64,000 bases of DNA from Vibrio cyclitrophicus (GCA_023206055.1 CP065367.1:620001-684000), one strand, 5' to 3'. Shown: positions 53,267 through 62,885, counted from the first letter of the stretch. Made by a program: numbers and translations. Notes: generated by a model not told the origin, from the sequence alone.

Positions 53267-53765
53267 TAAAACGAATGCAGCAATTTTTGTGGTACTGCTT
53301 GGCGTATTAGTCGGCTGGGTTTCTACCTTTATTCCCAAGTCACATCTTGAAGGGCATTATTTAGCCAATACAGCATCGATTATTAACCCATCCAATAATA
53401 TGATTCATAACCAGTCTGCTATTAATATCGAGTTTAAGAAGAATGACAGTTATGACTTATTGTACGTATCAACTAAGCAAGTCGGCTTTACGTCATCAGG
53501 ATCTTACTCTGTCACTCAACACGACATCTCACTGGATGAGAACCAACACCAACAAATCATCCCGAGTCGCGAGTTGTCGTTTTACGAAAAGGTGATGATA
53601 AGTGAAGGGGCTACCCTTTCTTCTGACGCGATGCCTTACATTCCATTGAATAGAGAAGAGTTTTTACTCATTACTCGCTATGGGGTGATTCACTTTTGTA
53701 AGAAGGTCGTCTGTTCTGAGCTGCCAACGTATTCAAATGACACTCCTGACGTTGATATAAACTAA
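53259..53765 (+). CDS. ToxS/VtrC-like periplasmic partner protein
   Basis: 168 residues: one N-terminal membrane anchor (about 8-25) and a periplasmic beta-rich domain with repeated strands (FTSSGSYSVTQHDISLDEN) and two Cys near the end (HFCKKVVC). In Vibrio, ToxS and VtrC bind the periplasmic part of ToxR or VtrA and form a barrel that can hold bile salts. Sequence similarity to those proteins is not obvious, so the role is inferred from topology, overlap and gene order. Confidence 0.65.
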   Translation: MNNKTNAAIFVVLLGVLVGWVSTFIPKSHLEGHYLANTASIINPSNNMIHNQSAINIEFKKNDSYDLLYVSTKQVGFTSSGSYSVTQHDISLDENQHQQIIPSRELSFYEKVMISEGATLSSDAMPYIPLNREEFLLITRYGVIHFCKKVVCSELPTYSNDTPDVDIN

Positions 53766-53804
53766 ACTCGCTCGCTATTCTAATTATATTTTAGTGCCAG
53801 CTTG

Positions 53805-53898
53805 TGTTTTAGCGCTTACTTAAGGGAAATAAGTAAGCGTTAAACATAAGTAATCTTTAAACGTAAATAAGCTTCAAAGCTAAGTAAGTTTAAAAGCG
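53805..53898 (+). repeat. Inverted repeat plus degenerate 17-bp tandem repeats
   Basis: TGTTTTAGCGCTTACTT at 53805 pairs with AAGTAAGCGTTAAACA at 53831. The right arm is the first of four consecutive 17-base units (AAGTAAGCGTTAAACAT, then variants at 53848, 53865 and 53882). It follows the ToxS-like gene. Confidence 0.6.
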
Positions 53899-54126
53899 AA
53901 GATTCTCACCTCTTTACTCCGATAAATACCCACTTCATTACACATTCCCTTCCAAAGTACAAAAAACACTCACAATTTATAAAACAACGCCTGCATATGC
54001 AACTAGAACAATCAAAGGTGATCCAAGTTATATTCTAACGAGCTACAAAATTTGTTTATTAACATCTAAACAACAGTAGTTAATCACGATTTACAACCAC
54101 AATTAACATCGAAAAAAATGTTTGTC

Positions 54127-54140
54127 TTAGATCATATCAA
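54127..54140. promoter_or_regulatory. Weak FNR-like site upstream of dcuC
   Basis: TTAGATCATATCAA keeps the right half (ATCAA) of the FNR consensus TTGAT-N4-ATCAA. It is ~100 bases before the DcuC start. Otherwise the 470-base gap shows no gene. Confidence 0.3.
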
Positions 54141-54237
54141 CCTCAACTATGCCTCGTGCCACAGTGCAGTTTTCTGTACATTCATTGTCATATTCTGAAA
54201 CACTTTCTTATATTTTTTAAACTTTGTGGAGATTTCT

Positions 54238-55605
54238 ATGTTAGAGCTCTTGATCGGATTAGTGATTACTATTGCTGTTGGTTACTTTATTGTAAAAGGC
54301 TATAAAGCAGCGGGTGTACTACTAACTGCTGGCCTCGCCCTACTTCTTATTACTGGCCTTATTGGTCACACAGTTTTACCAGCTAAGGTAGCTTCAACAG
54401 GTAACATGGTTACCGACTCACTAGAATTCGTTAAGTACATGCTTCAATACCGCGGGGGCGGCCTAGGCATGCAAATCATGCTTCTGTGTGGTTTCGCTTC
54501 ATACATGACTCACATCGGCGCGAACAACGTGGTAGTAAAGCAATTTTCTAAACCACTTGCAGCGATCAAATCTCCCTATGTACTTCTTGTTGCGGCTTAC
54601 ATCGTAGCGTGTCTAATGTCTCTAGCAGTAAGTTCTGCAACGGGTCTTGGTGTGCTATTGATGGCAACCCTATTCCCAATGATGACGGCAATGGGTATTT
54701 CTCGCCCAGCAGCAGTTGCGGTTTGCGCATCACCTGCAGCCATCATTCTTTCACCAACCTCTGGTGATGTGGTTATCGCAGCAGAAAAATCAGGCATGTC
54801 TCTTGATGTGTTTGCTGTTCAAACGGTACTGCCTGTTTCTATCTGTGCAATCATCGTAATGGCTGCAGCCGCTTTCTTCTGGAACAAGTATCTAGATAAG
54901 AAAGAAAACACACCAATGGAAAAAGTAGACGTTTCTGACATTGAAACAACGGCACCCGCTTTCTACGCTGCACTGCCATTCCTACCTATCATCGGTGTAT
55001 TCCTATTTAACGGCCGTACGATTCCAGGCCTTTCACTTGATATCTACACCATCGTAGTGGGTTCTATCTTCGTGGGCGCAATCATCGATTACGTTGTGAA
55101 GAAGTTTGACGGTGAGAAAACACTAGAAGATCTAGACTCTTGCTACCAAGGCATGGCGGAAGCATTCAAAGGCGTGGTAATGCTGTTGGTTGCGGCGGGC
55201 GTATTTGCTCAAGGTCTAATGTCTATTGGTGCGATTGATAACCTAATCGGTCTTGCTGAATCGGCAGGCGCAGGCGGTATCGCATTAATGCTTATCCTGA
55301 CAGGTCTAACGGTGGCTGCTGCTATCGCGACAGGCTCTGGTAACGCGCCTTTCTATGCATTCGTAGAGCTGGCTCCATCATTAGCGGCGAAAATGGGCTT
55401 GAACCCAGCGTTCCTAATCATCCCAATGCTTCAAGCATCGAACCTAGGCCGTACCATTTCACCAGTATCTGGCGTAATCGTAGCGACTTCTGGCATGGGT
55501 AAAATTAGCCCATTTGAAGTCGTTAAACGTACGTCTGTACCGGTAATCTGTGGTCTTATTACCGTTATCTTCGGTACGCTTGTTCTAGTACCAATGGCAG
55601 CTTAA
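54238..55605 (+). CDS. dcuC: Anaerobic C4-dicarboxylate transporter DcuC
   Basis: 455 residues with ten or more membrane helices and no signal sequence. The DcuC family pattern is visible (SSATGLGVLLMATLFPMM, SPTSGDVVIAAEKSG, GSGNAPFYAFVELAP, SNLGRTISPVSGVIVATSG). It exchanges or exports succinate and takes up fumarate or malate in anaerobic growth. ATG 54238 follows GTGGAG; a GTG at 54226 is part of that ribosome site. It lies next to narQP and nap, forming an anaerobic respiration neighbourhood. Confidence 0.93.
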   Translation: MLELLIGLVITIAVGYFIVKGYKAAGVLLTAGLALLLITGLIGHTVLPAKVASTGNMVTDSLEFVKYMLQYRGGGLGMQIMLLCGFASYMTHIGANNVVVKQFSKPLAAIKSPYVLLVAAYIVACLMSLAVSSATGLGVLLMATLFPMMTAMGISRPAAVAVCASPAAIILSPTSGDVVIAAEKSGMSLDVFAVQTVLPVSICAIIVMAAAAFFWNKYLDKKENTPMEKVDVSDIETTAPAFYAALPFLPIIGVFLFNGRTIPGLSLDIYTIVVGSIFVGAIIDYVVKKFDGEKTLEDLDSCYQGMAEAFKGVVMLLVAAGVFAQGLMSIGAIDNLIGLAESAGAGGIALMLILTGLTVAAAIATGSGNAPFYAFVELAPSLAAKMGLNPAFLIIPMLQASNLGRTISPVSGVIVATSGMGKISPFEVVKRTSVPVICGLITVIFGTLVLVPMAA

Positions 55606-55651
55606 TTGTCAGTAAAAGAGACATGGTAATTTAGATATAAAATGCTTAAAC

Positions 55652-55688
55652 AAAAAGGCGCTGAACTTAATAAGCTCAGCGCCTTTTT
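55652..55688. terminator. Terminator between dcuC and narP
   Basis: Stem AAAAAGGCGCTGA / TCAGCGCCTTTTTT, usable on both strands. Confidence 0.93.
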
Positions 55689-55790
55689 TAATGTCACATG
55701 TTCAATGTCGTTTGAAGCTAACGCTATTTGATCCGAGCACTTGTAACTAATAGTACGGCTTGAAATAGTTTTATTTCAAAGGAACAAGCC

Positions 55791-56423
55791 CTACTTCATT
55801 TCACCGTAGCGTTCTAGATACAGAACCGTTGCAGCAGTACGAGAAGGCACTTGCAGCTTTTTCAGCAAGCTTTTCATATGTACCTTAACTGTCGATTCAG
55901 AAATAAACAGGTGATCTGCTATCTGCTTGTTACGGTAACCTTTCGCGACTTCTTGAAGGATTTGCATTTCGCGTTCAGTCAGTTGGTCGAAGATATCATT
56001 GCGGCTACCAGCGTCATTTAAGTAACGAGCAACCACACTGCTGTAAGCCTTGTCACCGCTGTGTGCTTGCTTAAGCAGTTCGATTAACTCATCGGGTTCT
56101 GTGTCTTTCAACAAATAGCCATCAGCGCCTGCTTTTACAATCGCTTCAATGTCTGCAGGGCTATCAGAAACCGTTAGAATAACGATGTTAGCGCTTGAGC
56201 CATCAGTACGAAGTGCTTTCAGCGTGTCAAGTCCAGACATGCCTTTCATATTAAGATCCAAAAGGATCAGGTCCGGTTCTTCTTCATGGGCAAGAGCGAC
56301 CGCTTCAGTACCGTTACTTGCTTCTGCAATCACTTCGAATTCATCTTCAAAGCTCAGTAATTGGCTTATACCTCTGCGCATCAATGGATGATCATCAACC
56401 AGCATTACTTTACAAATCGTCAA
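55791..56423 (-). CDS. narP: Nitrate/nitrite response regulator NarP
   Basis: 210 residues: receiver domain with the phosphoacceptor Asp in PDLILLDLNMKGMSGLDTL, and a LuxR/NarL HTH at the C-terminus (LTEREMQILQEVAKGYRNKQIADHLFISESTVKVHMKSLLKKLQV). It overlaps the sensor gene by 14 bases. The adjacent nap operon has a 7-2-7 NarP-type site in its promoter. Confidence 0.92.
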   Translation of the reverse strand: MTICKVMLVDDHPLMRRGISQLLSFEDEFEVIAEASNGTEAVALAHEEEPDLILLDLNMKGMSGLDTLKALRTDGSSANIVILTVSDSPADIEAIVKAGADGYLLKDTEPDELIELLKQAHSGDKAYSSVVARYLNDAGSRNDIFDQLTEREMQILQEVAKGYRNKQIADHLFISESTVKVHMKSLLKKLQVPSRTAATVLYLERYGEMK

Positions 56424-58140
56424 CTTTAACTTCCTTCAAACTTTTATATTTCAATATGACTGTACAGCCTTCACCTTGAGCCGCTTCAATCGTTAAGTCG
56501 CCATTCAGTCTTGCCGCACGCTCCTGCATAATGCTCATCCCGTAGTGGTTCATCTTAGAACTACTTGAGTCAAAGCCATCTCCATTATCTTTAATCACGA
56601 CTAATACTTCACCGTCCTCATCGATACAGCATACATCTATCAAGTCGGCATTGGCGTGTTTTATTGCGTTAATTGTTGCTTCACGAATCAATTGAAGCAA
56701 GTGAACCTGACTATGTGCATCAAGTTCTATGGATGAAAGATTGTTGGTTAGGTTAATCTTTGCATCTGTTCTTTCACTGAGCTCTTCAAGCATGGTGCTC
56801 AAAGCGTCTCCAAAGTTACCCTCTTTTATCGTCAACCTAAAGGTTGTGAGCAACTCTCGTAATTGAGTATAGGCATCAGCTAAACCGTTGCCGATTTCAG
56901 ACGCTATTTGTTCAGATTGCTCTCGATGCTGTTGCTCTGGCAATTTGCCAATCACGCGCTTCAATAAGGTCACTTGAATTTTCAGATACGAAAGTGACTG
57001 AGCAAGTGAATCATGCAGCTCACGTGCAATCGTTGCACGCTCTTCCATTATAATAAGCTGCTCTGCTTTTTTCTGCGCTCGATTATAATAGATCGCTCGT
57101 GATAACAGTTGGATAAAGCTCTCAATCAGCGTCTTGGTTGAATGACCGTGATGATATGAACAATATAAATAGCCCAAGATGAGCTCGTTATCATCCAACT
57201 TCATTTCAAATTTTTCATAATCCAAGTTCGAATCATACCCTTCGTCCATAATCAATGAACGACCCGAATTATCTGCTATCTCAAGCCTTAACGACTCTAT
57301 CCCTTCTAAACTGACTAGGTGCTGCAGAATCGCTCGGAAGTTTTCAGGTGCAATCCGCGTTACCGTGAGCTCTTGTGAGGAGTGGTAAAGCGCCTGCAAA
57401 GATTGGTTGGCGTTTTGCAACTCGACTGTCTTAGCATCCACAACAGATTCAAGGTTTCGATAGAGCACTCCCAAATCTTTGGCCATCGAGTTAAACGTTT
57501 TAGTCAGGATGCCCAGTTCGTTGTTATTGGTGACCTTTAATTCTACCTCAAAGTCACTGTTTTTGATCCGCTGACTGGCTCCAACGAGCGCATGTAGTGG
57601 CTTAACAACTTGTTTACGTACAAAGTGAACAACAAAAAGAGATATGACGAGAATTCCGCCTAAACCAATACCACCAGCCCACGCTAATTTTATTAACTTG
57701 TCTTCAGAGAACTCTTGCAGCTTATAAACGAAGCCATCGATTTCAGCCACGAAGTTTTCAACCAACACGAGATAGTGATCGCGCTCTTCACTATTCAAGA
57801 CTTGTTTTAGTTCATGCCAACGGCCAATAATCAGATAGTAGTCTTGAGTAATGTCAGTTGGAACATTCCAACTGACTAAGTTGGTCATCGACGGCGAGTA
57901 AAGAGAACTTTCGAACTCACGAATATGAGATTCGTAATCGACGGATTCTATTTGAATATCATGGGCTAAACGGTAGCTCTGCATTCGCATTGAGCCAGCC
58001 ACGTTAACCGCTTCAGCATCATTCAAACTTGAAGCTAAAGTAAAGATGGCAAAGCCAGTCGTAGCAACCGACAACAGCAGTATAGAGAGCAAGGATTTTG
58101 CTATCGTACTTGTTACAGATGAAACCGGTCTTATAAGCAA
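56410..58140 (-). CDS. narQ: Nitrate/nitrite sensor kinase NarQ
   Basis: 576 residues: first membrane helix, a periplasmic sensor domain with the nitrate-binding P-box region (AGSMRMQSYRLAHDIQ), second helix, HAMP, a GAF-like signalling region, then HisKA_3 with ATIARELHDSLAQSLSYLKIQ (phospho-His) and an HATPase domain (REATINAIKHANA, DNGDGF). It phosphorylates NarP when nitrate or nitrite is present. Confidence 0.92.
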   Translation of the reverse strand: MLIRPVSSVTSTIAKSLLSILLLSVATTGFAIFTLASSLNDAEAVNVAGSMRMQSYRLAHDIQIESVDYESHIREFESSLYSPSMTNLVSWNVPTDITQDYYLIIGRWHELKQVLNSEERDHYLVLVENFVAEIDGFVYKLQEFSEDKLIKLAWAGGIGLGGILVISLFVVHFVRKQVVKPLHALVGASQRIKNSDFEVELKVTNNNELGILTKTFNSMAKDLGVLYRNLESVVDAKTVELQNANQSLQALYHSSQELTVTRIAPENFRAILQHLVSLEGIESLRLEIADNSGRSLIMDEGYDSNLDYEKFEMKLDDNELILGYLYCSYHHGHSTKTLIESFIQLLSRAIYYNRAQKKAEQLIIMEERATIARELHDSLAQSLSYLKIQVTLLKRVIGKLPEQQHREQSEQIASEIGNGLADAYTQLRELLTTFRLTIKEGNFGDALSTMLEELSERTDAKINLTNNLSSIELDAHSQVHLLQLIREATINAIKHANADLIDVCCIDEDGEVLVVIKDNGDGFDSSSSKMNHYGMSIMQERAARLNGDLTIEAAQGEGCTVILKYKSLKEVKVDDL

Positions 58141-58241
58141 AAGTGCCTTCCTATTGATAAATGACTTGCCAGCAATATCGTATTGTCACACATCAAAAAT
58201 CATAGCTCCATTCAATATGTGATCACTCGCTCCGTAATTTA

Positions 58242-58285
58242 TTGATCTAAGACAATATATGCCCCCAATTAGCCCTTAGGGGGTA
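58242..58285. promoter_or_regulatory. FNR-like and NarP-like sites upstream of napF
   Basis: FNR-like TTGAT-CTAA-GACAA at 58242-58255. NarP-like TAGCCCT-TA-GGGGGTA at 58270-58285 fits the 7-2-7 heptamer arrangement (TACYYMT) with one mismatch per half. The region separates divergent narQ and napF, so it may serve both. Confidence 0.65.
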
Positions 58286-58393
58286 TTTATACAATTGTTT
58301 CTAAAACTACACTACTTATGAGGACTCATTACAAGATATTAATAGAATAATGACCTACAATTACAACATCTTAGTAACATCTATAGGTATCTA

Positions 58394-58873
58394 GTGGTAG
58401 ATCTATCAAAACGCCGTCTTTTTTCAAGACGAAAAGTTGACTCAAGCCAGATTCGTTTGCCTTGGATTAACAACCTAGAAAACTTTACAGGTGACTGTAC
58501 TCGCTGCGGTAAATGCATCGAGAATTGTGAGACTAAGATAATCATTGTAGGCGATGGTGGGTTTCCTACTGTCGATTTCTCTATTGATGAGTGTACGTTC
58601 TGTTATCAATGTGCAGATGTTTGTCCCGAACCCATTTTTAAGCCAAAGCAAGGAGAGCCTTGGCAAGCAAAAGCACATATCTCTGATAAGTGTTTAGCGC
58701 AACAAAATGTTGAATGCCGGAGCTGTGGTGACATGTGTGAACCTATGGCCATTCAATTTCAACTTAGAGCAGGCAGTGTTGCTCTACCAAAAATCAAGTT
58801 AGATGAGTGTAGCGGTTGTGGAGCCTGCGTAGCAGTTTGCCCTACTTCGGCTATTCTTGTGAGTAATGCATAA
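58394..58873 (+). CDS. napF: NapF ferredoxin-type protein
   Basis: 159 residues with four groups of Cys for [4Fe-4S] clusters: CTRCGKCIENC, CTFCYQCADVCPEP, CRSCGDMCEP and CSGCGACVAVCPTSA. It is cytoplasmic and helps NapA maturation. Translation starts at GTG 58394. It is the first gene of the nap operon. Confidence 0.93.
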   Translation: MVDLSKRRLFSRRKVDSSQIRLPWINNLENFTGDCTRCGKCIENCETKIIIVGDGGFPTVDFSIDECTFCYQCADVCPEPIFKPKQGEPWQAKAHISDKCLAQQNVECRSCGDMCEPMAIQFQLRAGSVALPKIKLDECSGCGACVAVCPTSAILVSNA

Positions 58874-58896
58874 AACAAAAATAACGAGAGCAATTT

Positions 58897-59202
58897 ATGG
58901 CACTAAATGAAGTGCATATATCAAGTTTAGTCGTGCATGTGAGCCCAGAGCATCTAGACGAGATCAAAGCACAAATCGAACAGTTCGATAATGCAGAGAT
59001 TTACGGCAGTAGCCCTGAAGGCAAAATCATAGTGGTCCTAGAAACCGAAAACCAAGGTTTTGTAACGGATACCATCGAAGAAATTAATAATATTACGAAC
59101 GTTTTAGGGACAGCTTTGGTTTATCACCAAATCGAAACTGGACTGGACGAAACGGATTTAGAAACTGGAAGCAATAATTCTCAACTTGAGGGTGAAGTAT
59201 GA
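58897..59202 (+). CDS. napD: NapD chaperone for NapA
   Basis: 101 residues of the NapD ferredoxin-like fold (NEVHISSLVVHVSPEHLDEI). It binds the NapA twin-arginine signal peptide and delays export until the cofactor is inserted. It overlaps napA by four bases. The last ~20 residues form an acidic Asn/Glu tail. Confidence 0.93.
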   Translation: MALNEVHISSLVVHVSPEHLDEIKAQIEQFDNAEIYGSSPEGKIIVVLETENQGFVTDTIEEINNITNVLGTALVYHQIETGLDETDLETGSNNSQLEGEV

Positions 59203-61688
59203 AAATGACAAGACGCGCGTTTGTGAAAGCAAACGCAGCTGCATCAGCGGCAGCCGTTGCAGGCGTAACACTACCAGCAACAGCAACCAATCTGATTGCT
59301 AGCTCTGATCAAACAAAAATCACGTGGGATAAAGCGCCTTGTCGTTTTTGTGGTACGGGCTGTTCGGTACTAGTTGGTACTCAAAACGGCAAAGTGGTTG
59401 CGACTCAAGGCGACCCAGAAGCACCAGTAAACAAAGGCCTTAACTGTATCAAAGGCTACTTCCTTTCAAAAATCATGTACGGCAAAGACCGTCTAGAACA
59501 ACCTCTTCTTCGTATGAAAGATGGCGAGTTCCACAAAGATGGTGATTTTGCACCAGTATCTTGGGACAAAGCGTTCGACGTGATGGCTGAGAAATGGAAA
59601 GCATCTCTTAAGAAGAACGGCCCAACAGGTGTTGGTATGTTCGGTTCTGGTCAGTGGACAGTAATGGAAGGCTACGCAGCCGTTAAGATGATGAAAGCGG
59701 GTTTCCGTTCAAACAACATCGATCCAAACGCTCGTCACTGTATGGCTTCTGCGGTAGGTGCATTCATGCGTACCTTCGGTATCGATGAGCCAATGGGTTG
59801 TTACGATGACTTTGAACACGCAGACGCATTTGTACTGTGGGGTTCAAACATGGCAGAAATGCACCCAGTACTATGGACTCGTATTACAGACCGTCGTCTA
59901 AGCCACCCACACGTTAAAGTAAACGTACTGTCTACTTACTACCACCGTTCTTTCGAGCTTGCAGACACGGGTTACATCTTCGAACCTCAATCAGATCTAG
60001 CTATTGCTAACTTCATTGCTAACTACATCATTCAAAACGATGCAGTTAACTGGGACTTCGTGAACAAGCACACGAACTTCAAGCAAGCAACGACAGACAT
60101 CGGCTACGGTCTGCGTGACGATGATCCGCTACAGAAAGCAGCAGCAAACCCTAACTCAGGTGAAATGACTGCGATCTCTTTCGAAGACTACAAAGCTTCT
60201 GTTGCTGAATACACCGTTGAGAAAGCATCTGAAATGTCAGGCGTATCTCAAGAGGACCTTATCAAGTTGGCTAAGCAATACGCCGATCCAAACATCAAAG
60301 TAATGTCACTTTGGACTATGGGTATGAACCAACATACTCGTGGCGTATGGATGAACAGCCTTGTGTACAACATCCACCTTCTTACAGGTAAGATTTCTAC
60401 TCCAGGTAACAGCCCATTCTCACTAACTGGCCAACCATCTGCGTGTGGTACAGCTCGTGAAGTTGGTACGTTCTCTCACCGTCTACCGGCAGATATGGTT
60501 GTTGCTAACCCTAAACACCGTAAGATTGCAGAAGACATCTGGAAACTTCCAGAAGGCACTATCCCTGCTAAACCAGGTGCTCACGCTGTTGTTCAAGACC
60601 GTATGCTTAAAGACGGTAAGATCAACGCTTACTGGGTAATGTGTAACAACAACATGCAAGCGGGTCCAAACATCAACACTGAACGTCTGCCAGGTTACCG
60701 TAACCCAGATAACTTCATTGTATGTTCTGACCCGTATCCAACGGCAACAGCTCAAGCGGCTGACCTTATCCTTCCAACAGCAATGTGGATTGAGAAAGAA
60801 GGTGCTTACGGTAACGCAGAGCGTCGTACACAAGCATGGTACCAACAAGTGAAAACCGTAGGTGAAGCTAAGTCTGACCTATGGCAAATCATGGAATTCT
60901 CTAAGCGCTTCACTATTGAAGAAGTTTGGGGTGAAGAACTGGTTGCGAAAATGCCTGAGTACCGTGGCAAAACCATGTACGACGTGCTTTACAAAAACGG
61001 CAATGTTGATGCCTTCCCACTGTCTGAAGCGCAAGAGCTTAACGACGATGCACAAGCTCAAGGTTTCTACGTTCAAAAAGGTCTATTCGAAGAATACGCA
61101 GCCTTTGGTCGCGGCCACGGTCACGATTTAGCACCATACGATCGCTACCACCAAGTTCGTGGTCTACGTTGGCCTGTTGTTGACGGTAAAGAGACACTAT
61201 GGCGCTTTAAAGAAGGTTCGGATCCATACGCTAAGAAAGGCTCTGATTGGGACTTCTACGGTAAGCCAGATGGTAAAGCGCTGATCATCAATGCGCCATA
61301 CGAAGCGCCACCTGAAGTACCAAACGATGAATACGATATGTGGCTATGTACAGGTCGTGTTCTTGAGCACTGGCACACAGGTACTATGACTCGTCGTGTA
61401 CCAGAACTTTACAAAGCAGTACCTGATGCACTTTGTTACATCCACCCTGCTGATGCTAAAGCTCGTGGCCTTCGCCGTGGTGATGAAGTTCTTATCGAAA
61501 ACAAACGTGGTGAAGTACGCGTTCGTGTTGAAACTCGTGGTCGTAACCGTCCACCACAAGGCTTGGTATTCGTACCATTCTTTGATGCAAGAATTCTGAT
61601 CAACAAGTTGATCTTGGATGCAACGGATCCTCTGTCTAAACAGACGGATTATAAGAAGTGTCCAGTTAAGATCACTAAGGTTTCTTAA
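59199..61688 (+). CDS. napA: Periplasmic nitrate reductase catalytic subunit
   Basis: 829 residues. The Tat signal MTRRAFVKANAAAS is followed by the mature protein, with a [4Fe-4S] site (CRFCGTGCSVLVG, then CIKGYF) and the Mo-coordinating Cys in ARHCMASAVG. It is a bis-MGD molybdoenzyme of the DMSO reductase family that reduces nitrate to nitrite in the periplasm. It receives electrons from NapC via NapB. Confidence 0.97.
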   Translation: MKMTRRAFVKANAAASAAAVAGVTLPATATNLIASSDQTKITWDKAPCRFCGTGCSVLVGTQNGKVVATQGDPEAPVNKGLNCIKGYFLSKIMYGKDRLEQPLLRMKDGEFHKDGDFAPVSWDKAFDVMAEKWKASLKKNGPTGVGMFGSGQWTVMEGYAAVKMMKAGFRSNNIDPNARHCMASAVGAFMRTFGIDEPMGCYDDFEHADAFVLWGSNMAEMHPVLWTRITDRRLSHPHVKVNVLSTYYHRSFELADTGYIFEPQSDLAIANFIANYIIQNDAVNWDFVNKHTNFKQATTDIGYGLRDDDPLQKAAANPNSGEMTAISFEDYKASVAEYTVEKASEMSGVSQEDLIKLAKQYADPNIKVMSLWTMGMNQHTRGVWMNSLVYNIHLLTGKISTPGNSPFSLTGQPSACGTAREVGTFSHRLPADMVVANPKHRKIAEDIWKLPEGTIPAKPGAHAVVQDRMLKDGKINAYWVMCNNNMQAGPNINTERLPGYRNPDNFIVCSDPYPTATAQAADLILPTAMWIEKEGAYGNAERRTQAWYQQVKTVGEAKSDLWQIMEFSKRFTIEEVWGEELVAKMPEYRGKTMYDVLYKNGNVDAFPLSEAQELNDDAQAQGFYVQKGLFEEYAAFGRGHGHDLAPYDRYHQVRGLRWPVVDGKETLWRFKEGSDPYAKKGSDWDFYGKPDGKALIINAPYEAPPEVPNDEYDMWLCTGRVLEHWHTGTMTRRVPELYKAVPDALCYIHPADAKARGLRRGDEVLIENKRGEVRVRVETRGRNRPPQGLVFVPFFDARILINKLILDATDPLSKQTDYKKCPVKITKVS

Positions 61689-61740
61689 GAGCTAAGCGCT
61701 TTCGAACCTAGATACAAGATCTAACGTATTTAATATTGCG

Positions 61741-61774
61741 ACTACTTTTTTCGTTACTTTTTGAAAGAAGTAGT
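61741..61774 (+). other. Intercistronic hairpin between napA and napB
   Basis: ACTACTTTTTTC pairs with GAAAGAAGTAGT (one G-U) in the 124-base gap; a possible mRNA-stability element. Confidence 0.5.
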
Positions 61775-61812
61775 CCACTCAAAGAATTAGCCTTTAGGCG
61801 GAGAAATTAACC

Positions 61813-62274
61813 ATGAAAAAACTGATTACTGCCCTACTATCAGCTGGTCTTTTGCTAGCTGGTGCAGTTCAAGCTGAAGCTGAGCTGGATAACCCAGGCG
61901 GCATTGGTGGCGTAGAATCTCTACGTGGTGCAAGTGAACTAGAAGCAACTCGAGCAGCAGATGACTTCAAAAATTTCCCTCGTGACCAAGTACTTGAGAG
62001 TGACTATGTATACCAACCACCTCTAGTGCCTCATACTATTCGTAGCTATGAAGTTTCTCTTAACGCTAACAAGTGTCTTTCTTGCCACAGCTGGAAAAAC
62101 GCAAAAGAAATGGGTGCTACTAAAGTGAGTGTAACTCACTACATGAACCGTGAAGATGCGGTACTTGCAGACGTATCACCTCGTCGTTACTTCTGTCTAC
62201 AGTGTCACGTACCTCAAGCTAATGCTAAGCCACTAGTTGAGAACGAGTTCAAACCTGTAGATTCACTGCGTTAA
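61813..62274 (+). CDS. napB: NapB diheme cytochrome c
   Basis: 153 residues: signal peptide (VQAE) and two heme-binding motifs, CLSCH and CLQCH. It passes electrons from NapC to NapA in the periplasm. The ribosome site GGCGGAGAA precedes the ATG. Confidence 0.95.
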   Translation: MKKLITALLSAGLLLAGAVQAEAELDNPGGIGGVESLRGASELEATRAADDFKNFPRDQVLESDYVYQPPLVPHTIRSYEVSLNANKCLSCHSWKNAKEMGATKVSVTHYMNREDAVLADVSPRRYFCLQCHVPQANAKPLVENEFKPVDSLR

Positions 62275-62303
62275 TCGTAGCCGGACTGTAAGAGAGGCTA
62301 TAT

Positions 62304-62885
62304 ATGATAAAATTACTTAAAGCGTTTTGGAAAAGACTCGCGACACCAAGTAAAGCAGCCGTAGGCGTTGTTTTGTTCTTGGGTTTCTCGGGTGGTCTTT
62401 TGTTCTGGGGTGCATTCAACACGGGTATGGAGGCAACCAACACGGAAGAGTTCTGTTCTGGCTGTCACGCACCTATTGTTGAAGAGATCCAAGAGACGAT
62501 TCACTACTCTAACCGTTCAGGCGTTCGTGCAATCTGTTCAGACTGTCACGTACCGCATGAGTGGACTGATAAAATTGTTCGTAAAGTTCAAGCATCAAAA
62601 GAGCTATATGCGCACTTTATTTCTAAGACGATTGATACGCCTGAGAAATTCAAAGAGCGTCGTCATCACTTAGCAGAGCGCGAATGGGCTCGATTGAAAA
62701 AGAACGATTCACTTGAGTGTCGTAACTGCCACCAATTCGATTACATGGACTTCTCAGAGCAAAGCCCTCGTAGTGCGAAACAACACTCGACAGCGTTAGC
62801 TTCTGGTGAGAAAACGTGTGTAGACTGTCACAAAGGTATTGCACACAAACTACCAGATATGCACGGCGTTGAAGGCTGGCAATAA
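62304..62885 (+). CDS. napC: NapC tetraheme quinol dehydrogenase
   Basis: 193 residues: one N-terminal membrane anchor (about 18-38) and four CxxCH motifs (CSGCH, CSDCH, CRNCH, CVDCH). It oxidises menaquinol or ubiquinol at the inner membrane and reduces NapB. Confidence 0.96.
   Translation: MIKLLKAFWKRLATPSKAAVGVVLFLGFSGGLLFWGAFNTGMEATNTEEFCSGCHAPIVEEIQETIHYSNRSGVRAICSDCHVPHEWTDKIVRKVQASKELYAHFISKTIDTPEKFKERRHHLAEREWARLKKNDSLECRNCHQFDYMDFSEQSPRSAKQHSTALASGEKTCVDCHKGIAHKLPDMHGVEGWQ

Noticed and set aside
60445..61131. Overlapping frames inside napA on both strands
   Set aside because: napA is full length and intact; these frames only mirror its codon pattern.
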